This document shows positions 5,588-8,808 of a stretch of 8,808 nt of DNA, piece by piece. The translations under genes and the position numbers were made by a program. The notes beneath the pieces were generated by a model, which saw nothing but the letters and a program-made list of their open reading frames with translations, ran no database searches and was not told the DNA's origin. This DNA comes from an uncultured Paenibacillaceae bacterium (GTDB taxonomy: Bacteria > Bacillota > Bacilli > Paenibacillales > CALAME01), in the NCBI GenBank assembly GCA_937983035.1, contig CALKAN010000220.1, positions 1 to 8,808 on the forward strand, in the 5' to 3' direction. Positions within the stretch are counted from its first letter, which is position 1, and every line of letters begins with the position of its first letter.

Positions 5588-6472
5588 ATGAAATGGAAGT
5601 GGCTTGCCGCGGTCATGCTCGTTTTTGCCGCTGCTTGCGGACAAGGGTCAAGCGATGCTTTGGATGAGCGAAATGCTTCCGGCATTGAAAACGAGCTCGA
5701 AGCGCCTGCCGTAAGCAGCGCAAACGATGACAAGGGAAAACAAGAGACAGAAGAAGCGTCCGAAGAAGGCATGACAAACGAACCGGATGAGGATGAAGCC
5801 GAACTTCCGAACGTGCCGGAAGAGACAGCAGAGGCAGAAACCTTGTACCGAATGACGGAAATTTACACGATTGTGCCGATCGAAGAAGGCGCGGATAAAA
5901 ACGTCGTGCTCTTGACTTTTGACGACGGACCGAAAGATGAAACCATGGTGACGACCATGCTGGAAGTGCTGGAAAAGCATGAAGCGAAAGCCATCTTCTT
6001 CGTGAACGGATTCCGCGTGGAACAAAATCCTGAGCTGCTTAAAATGATTTATGAAAAAGGGCATGCCATCGGCAACCACAGCTGGGATCACATTAACTTA
6101 AGAGAAGCATCCAATGACCAAATCGATCAGCAAGTGGAAGCTGTGCAAAGAAAAGTGGAAGAGCTGACGGGAGAAGCGCCGCAATTTTTCCGGCCGCCGC
6201 ACGGAGCAGGCAACGATTATTTGAAGCAAAAAGTGAAGGAAGAAGGCATGCTCTACATGACGTGGTCGACAAGTCCCGAAGATTGGCTTGCGCAAAATCA
6301 AACGGCGGAAAAAGTCATTGAGTTAACGCTGGAACGCGTTCACCCCGGCGCAAATCTGCTCATGCACGAAGTGCCTTGGACCGTGGAAGCTTTGGATGAA
6401 ATGTTGACGAAACTGAAAGAGAAAGGCTATGCCTTTGTCGATCCGCACGCAATTGAAATTGCTTTGGATTAA
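5588..6472 (+). CDS. Polysaccharide deacetylase family lipoprotein (NodB domain)
   Basis: The 294-residue product begins with a lipoprotein signal: a basic start, hydrophobic core, then FAAAC with the lipid-bearing cysteine at 17. Residues 19-85 form a strongly acidic Glu/Asp-rich linker. The catalytic domain follows with TFDDGP (110-115; Asp 112 as base, Asp 113 metal ligand), HSWDH (164-168; two metal His), RPPHG (202-206), the Trp/Asp region (W226, D232, W233) and LLMHE (257-261; catalytic His 260). All NodB motifs are intact, so a metal-dependent deacetylase of N-acetylated cell-wall sugars acting outside the membrane is expected; peptidoglycan or another glycan cannot be told apart. AGGAG at 5573-5577 precedes the ATG. 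It is a single-gene unit whose stop overlaps that of the opposite gene by two bases. It is not part of the B. subtilis ypb cluster that I recall. Confidence 0.88.
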   Translation: MKWKWLAAVMLVFAAACGQGSSDALDERNASGIENELEAPAVSSANDDKGKQETEEASEEGMTNEPDEDEAELPNVPEETAEAETLYRMTEIYTIVPIEEGADKNVVLLTFDDGPKDETMVTTMLEVLEKHEAKAIFFVNGFRVEQNPELLKMIYEKGHAIGNHSWDHINLREASNDQIDQQVEAVQRKVEELTGEAPQFFRPPHGAGNDYLKQKVKEEGMLYMTWSTSPEDWLAQNQTAEKVIELTLERVHPGANLLMHEVPWTVEALDEMLTKLKEKGYAFVDPHAIEIALD

Positions 6473-6669
6473 CCTTCATGAAGATGATATCCCCATGCAA
6501 TTAATGCGATGGTCAGCACGAGAAACAAAAACGTAAGGATAAAGTAAAATATCCGGGGATACTTCTCTTTCTCTGATGAATGAAGAACGCTTCTGGGAGG
6601 AATTGCTTCCTCCCATTCGTTTTCTTCTTGCATCTCTTCTCGCTGACTAACATCCTTCAATTGCTTCAT
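6469..6669 (-). CDS. Small single-span membrane protein, resembles N-terminal part of YpbE
   Basis: The 66-residue product has a charged cytoplasmic part (1-38, with EENEWEEAIPPRSV at 15-28) and one membrane span (about 39-60), ending just outside the membrane with YHLHEG. Its ATG overlaps the ypbD stop in an ATGA arrangement and GGAGGG lies ten bases upstream, so it is translated with ypbD. In B. subtilis ypbD is followed by ypbE, whose product has a similar short acidic N-terminal part and one span but continues into a linker and a C-terminal LysM domain. Here nothing remains beyond the span, so this may be a shortened YpbE or an unrelated small protein. The stop is TAA at 6469-6471, inside the end of the convergent deacetylase gene. 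Confidence 0.7.
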   Translation of the reverse strand: MKQLKDVSQREEMQEENEWEEAIPPRSVLHSSEKEKYPRIFYFILTFLFLVLTIALIAWGYHLHEG

Positions 6670-7301
6670 GTCTTACTTTCCCTCCGATATTTAATCACGC
6701 ATCCTAAAATAAAATCGATCAGAAAATGTGCTGTGACCGGCGCCCAAAGCGAGCCTGCCTTAATGTAAATCCAGCCGAGCCCGCAGCTGATGCCGAATAC
6801 CGCAGCCGTCATTAACCATTGACGCAAATATCGAATGTGGACAGCGGCAAAAATGACGCTTGTCCAAATAAGACCAAGCTGGTGCTGAACGGCCCCGCGA
6901 AACAGCAGCTCTTCCGCAGCAGCAACGGTCAAGCAAATGATGAAAATATGCCAAAGCGGCCTCCGCTGAAAGAGTCGTTCATTGATCCCGCCGTCATCCA
7001 GCCAATGTTTCGGCGCAAATTTCTCGATCAAAAAATCGGCAGCCAATACGGCCGCAGCTAAGCCTGCTCCCCACCAAATCGGCTTCCAATCAGCCGGCAG
7101 CTGAACGAGCTGCAATAACGTTTGACTCGGCTGCAGCCAAATGATGACGAAAGCAATCAATAAAGCTATGCCTTGAGTCAAATACAAATTCAAGAGCAAT
7201 ATGCGATCGTCCAAAGCCTCCAATTTCACCTTTTGCAGTTTCAGCCCAAATTTTCTGTTCATCTTTCCCAACTTGCTTCCGCCAAACCATCGTTTTTTCA
7301 T
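6666..7301 (-). CDS. ypbD: CPBP family (CAAX-type) intramembrane protease, YpbD
   Basis: The 211-residue product is a multi-span membrane protein with the three Abi/CPBP motifs: EELLFR (130-135), FAAVH (151-155) and HFLID (192-196). The glutamates and histidines fit the metallo- or glutamate-type active site of the CAAX-protease fold. Its substrate is unknown; relatives process peptides or membrane proteins. Gene order (followed by a ypbE-like gene) supports YpbD. The start is uncertain. ATG 7301 has no ribosome binding site and lies nine bases after an extended -10, so a leaderless message is possible. ATG at 7262 (residue 14, after a weak GGGA) would give 198 residues and keep all motifs. 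It is coupled by ATGA overlap to the 66-residue gene downstream. Confidence 0.87.
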   Translation of the reverse strand: MKKRWFGGSKLGKMNRKFGLKLQKVKLEALDDRILLLNLYLTQGIALLIAFVIIWLQPSQTLLQLVQLPADWKPIWWGAGLAAAVLAADFLIEKFAPKHWLDDGGINERLFQRRPLWHIFIICLTVAAAEELLFRGAVQHQLGLIWTSVIFAAVHIRYLRQWLMTAAVFGISCGLGWIYIKAGSLWAPVTAHFLIDFILGCVIKYRRESKT

Positions 7302-7310
7302 AGTATATAT

Positions 7311-7319
7311 ATTCTACCA
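7311..7319 (-). promoter_or_regulatory. Extended -10 element upstream of ypbD
   Basis: On the minus strand TGG-TAGAAT (7311-7319) has the TGn extension and five of six -10 bases. No recognisable -35 is found at 16-18 bases. The expected transcription start, six to eight bases downstream, falls within two or three bases of ATG 7301. Confidence 0.4.
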
Positions 7320-7437
7320 TATGATCGGGCGATGGACATCCAGAACGGACCCGTTCGAATGGGGTTTCGGATAAGTGCGCATTCGCATATAAAGCCAGAG
7401 AAACAGTCATCGAATGAAAGCTGCTGGAAATTATAAG

Positions 7438-7467
7438 TTGCAAATTCGCATGACTATGCTTTAAAAT
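7438..7467 (+). promoter_or_regulatory. Possible SigA promoter for ppa
   Basis: TTGCAA (7438-7443) and TAAAAT (7462-7467) are 18 bases apart, 60 bases before the ppa start. The rest of the 200-base divergent region (7320-7437) shows no further signal that I could identify. Confidence 0.4.
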
Positions 7468-7527
7468 AGGGGCTAATGTTGCAATATATCAAATGATTTA
7501 TTACATATTTTGAAGGAGGATTACATG

Positions 7528-8025
7528 ATGACTGAATTAGTCGTTGACGCAAAGATAGAAATTCCAACAGGGAGCCAAAACAAATATGAATATGATGAGG
7601 AAAAAGGGGCATACGTGCTCGACCGCGTCCTCTATTCTCCCATGCATTATCCGACTGAATACGGCTATATCGATCAAACATTGGCATTGGACGGCGATCC
7701 GCTTGATATCCTCGTCCTGACCACTTTCCCTACGTTCCCGGGCTGCATCATTCAATCCCGCGTCATTGGCGTGCTGGTCATGTCCGACGATAAGGGCCAA
7801 GACGAGAAACTGCTGGCTGTGCCGACAGAAGATCCTCGCTGGAATGAAGTGAAAGATTTAAGCGATGTGCCGGAACATATTTTGAAAGAGATCGCGCACT
7901 TCTTCCAAGTGTACAAAGACTTGGAAAACAAAACCGTAACGATTGAAGGTTGGAAAGACCGCGAATTTGCAGCTAAACTGTACGAAGAATGCGTGGAACG
8001 GTATAAAAATGGTCAGAATGGGTAA
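7528..8025 (+). CDS. ppa: Inorganic pyrophosphatase, family I (soluble)
   Basis: Ppa hydrolyses pyrophosphate to phosphate in the cytoplasm, driving biosynthetic reactions that release it. The 165-residue product carries the family I signature DGDPLD (55-60), whose three Asp residues bind Mg ions, plus EIPTGSQNKYEYD (11-23), YPTEYGYI (41-48) and D87/D88 and D92 at positions equivalent to metal-binding residues of E. coli Ppa. Length is typical of the short bacterial type. ATG at 7525 and 7528 are both possible; AAGGAGGA at 7513-7520 is four or seven bases away and I prefer 7528. A TTG reading from 7510 would contain this site and is rejected. B. subtilis uses a family II enzyme, while thermophilic bacilli have family I. 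It lies 3' to its own promoter and 5' to serA. Confidence 0.95.
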   Translation: MTELVVDAKIEIPTGSQNKYEYDEEKGAYVLDRVLYSPMHYPTEYGYIDQTLALDGDPLDILVLTTFPTFPGCIIQSRVIGVLVMSDDKGQDEKLLAVPTEDPRWNEVKDLSDVPEHILKEIAHFFQVYKDLENKTVTIEGWKDREFAAKLYEECVERYKNGQNG

Positions 8026-8033
8026 TTATACGA

Positions 8034-8062
8034 TTGACAATTTAAAAACCGTTTGATAAATT
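8034..8062 (+). promoter_or_regulatory. SigA promoter of the T-box/serA unit
   Basis: A perfect -35 TTGACA (8034-8039) and TAAATT (8057-8062) are 17 bases apart, just after the ppa stop. Transcription would start near 8069, ahead of the T-box Stem I. Confidence 0.65.
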
Positions 8063-8082
8063 ATAGACATAAATTTGAATAA

Positions 8083-8344
8083 GAGACAACAATGATGATG
8101 GAACCAAGTACAGGTTAAGCCTTCAGAGAGCCGGGGCAGCTGAAAACCGGCGGTGTAAACTGTACGGAGCATTCCGGAGTTGCGGCATTGAACCTTATGC
8201 AGTAGATGCCGACGGCCTGATCCGTTATCTTGCCTGCTAAATAAGGCTGATCTTTGGTATGTTTAAGGTCAGCGAACTAGGGTGGCACCACGAAGTGAAA
8301 ACTCTCGTCCCTATTGCTTTTTGTGATGGGATGGGGGTTTTTTT
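8083..8344 (+). ncRNA. Serine-specific T-box riboswitch controlling serA
   Basis: T-box leaders bind an uncharged tRNA and then let transcription continue. Stem I is visible: base pairing CAAC (8087-8090) with GTTG (8179-8182); a GATGA/GGA kink-turn region; GGAA (8100-8103) with TTCC (8172-8175); GTACAG (8108-8113) with CTGTAC (8160-8165); and the conserved AGAGAG (8125-8130) with the GCTGAAAA distal loop. The specifier loop between the two upper helices holds AGC (8168-8170) followed by A: a serine codon. CCGTTATC (8222-8229) is typical of the Stem II region. The T-box AGGGTGGCACCACG (8279-8292) carries UGGC, which pairs with the GCCA end of tRNA-Ser. TAGGG and ACGA pair with TCGT and CCCTA (8305-8313) to form the antiterminator, which excludes the terminator. 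Confidence 0.95.
8304..8344 (+). terminator. Regulated terminator of the serA T-box
   Basis: CTCGTCCC (8304-8311) pairs with GGGATGGGG (8328-8336) and ATTGC (8313-8317) with GTGAT (8323-8327), with one bulged T and a TTTTT loop. Seven T residues (8338-8344) follow. It shares 8305-8313 with the antiterminator, so only one structure can form. Confidence 0.88.
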
Positions 8345-8375
8345 CATTTGAGAACAAAAAGGGAGGAATTGCATG

Positions 8376-8808
8376 ATGTTCAAAGTACTCATTTCTGATC
8401 CGATCAGCGATCAAGGCATTCAAAAACTGCATGACGCCGAAGATGTTGAGGTGCACAAACAGACCGGTCTTTCCGAAGAAGAGCTCATACGCATCATCGG
8501 GGATTATGACGCGCTTCTCGTAAGAAGCCAAACGAAAGTCACCGAAAAAATCATGGAAGCCGGCAAAAATTTAAAAGTGATCGGACGCGCTGGAGTCGGG
8601 GTGGACAACATTGACTTGGACGCGGCAACGAAACACGGCATTATCGTCATTAATGCTCCGGATGGAAACACGATTTCAACCAGCGAGCATACATTTGCCA
8701 TGATGATGGCAGCAGCACGGAACATCCCGCAAGCTTATAAGAAGACGATCAGCGGAGAGTGGGACCGCAAATCGTTTGTAGGCGTAGAACTGAACAATAA
8801 AACGCTGG
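8376..8808 (+). CDS. serA: D-3-phosphoglycerate dehydrogenase, 5' part (runs off the window)
   Basis: SerA oxidises 3-phosphoglycerate with NAD+, the first step of serine synthesis. The 144 codons present show the N-terminal half of the substrate-binding domain (MFKVLISDPISDQG, then LLVRSQTKVTE) and the conserved block VIGRAGVGVDNIDLDAATK with NAPDGNTISTSEHTFAM. These are close to the B. subtilis protein as I recall it. The NAD-binding GxGxxG motif and the catalytic His lie beyond the window. Two ATG codons (8373, 8376) follow GGGAGG (8361-8366); I chose the second because relatives start MF. Control by the serine T-box directly upstream gives independent support for the function. Confidence 0.95.
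   Translation, partial: MFKVLISDPISDQGIQKLHDAEDVEVHKQTGLSEEELIRIIGDYDALLVRSQTKVTEKIMEAGKNLKVIGRAGVGVDNIDLDAATKHGIIVINAPDGNTISTSEHTFAMMMAAARNIPQAYKKTISGEWDRKSFVGVELNNKTL

Noticed and set aside
5648..6091. Minus-strand 147-residue frame
   Set aside because: Antisense to the deacetylase gene, Phe/His/Arg-rich, no start signals.
6449..6462. Palindrome GCAATT-GA-AATTGC near the end of the deacetylase gene as a terminator
   Set aside because: The two-base loop is too tight, the stem is AT-rich, no U run follows and it is explained by the codons Ala-Ile-Glu-Ile-Ala.
7090..7443. Minus-strand 117-residue frame crossing the ypbD start and the divergent gap
   Set aside because: It overlaps ypbD in another frame, lacks a ribosome binding site and gives no recognisable protein; the CPBP motifs are all in the ypbD frame.
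7381..7451. Direct repeat ATTCGCAT (7381-7388 and 7444-7451)
   Set aside because: Eight bases, only two copies, 63 bases apart; expected by chance and not symmetrical around a promoter.
7537..7800. Minus-strand 87-residue frame within ppa
   Set aside because: Opposite a highly conserved gene with clear family I pyrophosphatase motifs; no ribosome binding site.
8277..8725. Two minus-strand frames opposite the T-box and serA
   Set aside because: They are antisense to the T-box terminator and to conserved serA sequence; no independent coding evidence.

Overview
The window looks like a core chromosomal segment of a spore-forming, Gram-positive member of the Bacillaceae. Strong GGAGG-type ribosome binding sites, a T-box leader, prsW, a mecA paralogue and the germination gene ypeB all point that way. 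A family I inorganic pyrophosphatase, instead of the family II enzyme of Bacillus subtilis, fits a Geobacillus-like or other thermophile-related lineage, but the species cannot be named from this sequence. The layout is a shortened version of the B. subtilis serA to ypfD region.

Left part (1-5443, all minus strand, so read right to left): a 99-residue hypothetical protein with its own terminator; a mecA-family adaptor (mecB/ypbH type) ending in a strong terminator; the membrane protease gene prsW; a 52-residue four-cysteine protein; ypeB; a small ypfB-like membrane protein; cmk (CMP kinase); plsC (lysophosphatidate acyltransferase); and the first 23 codons of a probable ypfD/S1-domain protein. 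Compared with B. subtilis as remembered, sleB (between prsW and ypeB), ypfA (between ypeB and ypfB) and ypdA/gudB (between mecB and prsW) are absent here.

Middle (5444-7301): a plus-strand lipoprotein with an acidic linker and a polysaccharide deacetylase domain converges on a minus-strand pair. That pair is ypbD (CPBP/CAAX-type membrane protease) and a 66-residue single-span protein that resembles the N-terminal part of YpbE without its LysM domain. The two convergent stop codons share two bases.

Right part (7302-8808, plus strand): ppa (family I pyrophosphatase), then a serine T-box riboswitch and the 5' part of serA (phosphoglycerate dehydrogenase). The T-box has AGC in the specifier position, and its UGGC bulge matches the G discriminator of tRNA-Ser, so serine starvation should switch on serA.

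No mobile element, CRISPR array, tRNA or rRNA was seen, and nothing here is a clear new multi-gene system. The most interesting signals are regulatory or absence-based: ypeB without sleB, a hairpin covering the ypeB ribosome binding site that straddles a possible forespore promoter, a hairpin with a U run directly after the cmk promoter, and a perfect palindrome upstream of the S1-protein gene.
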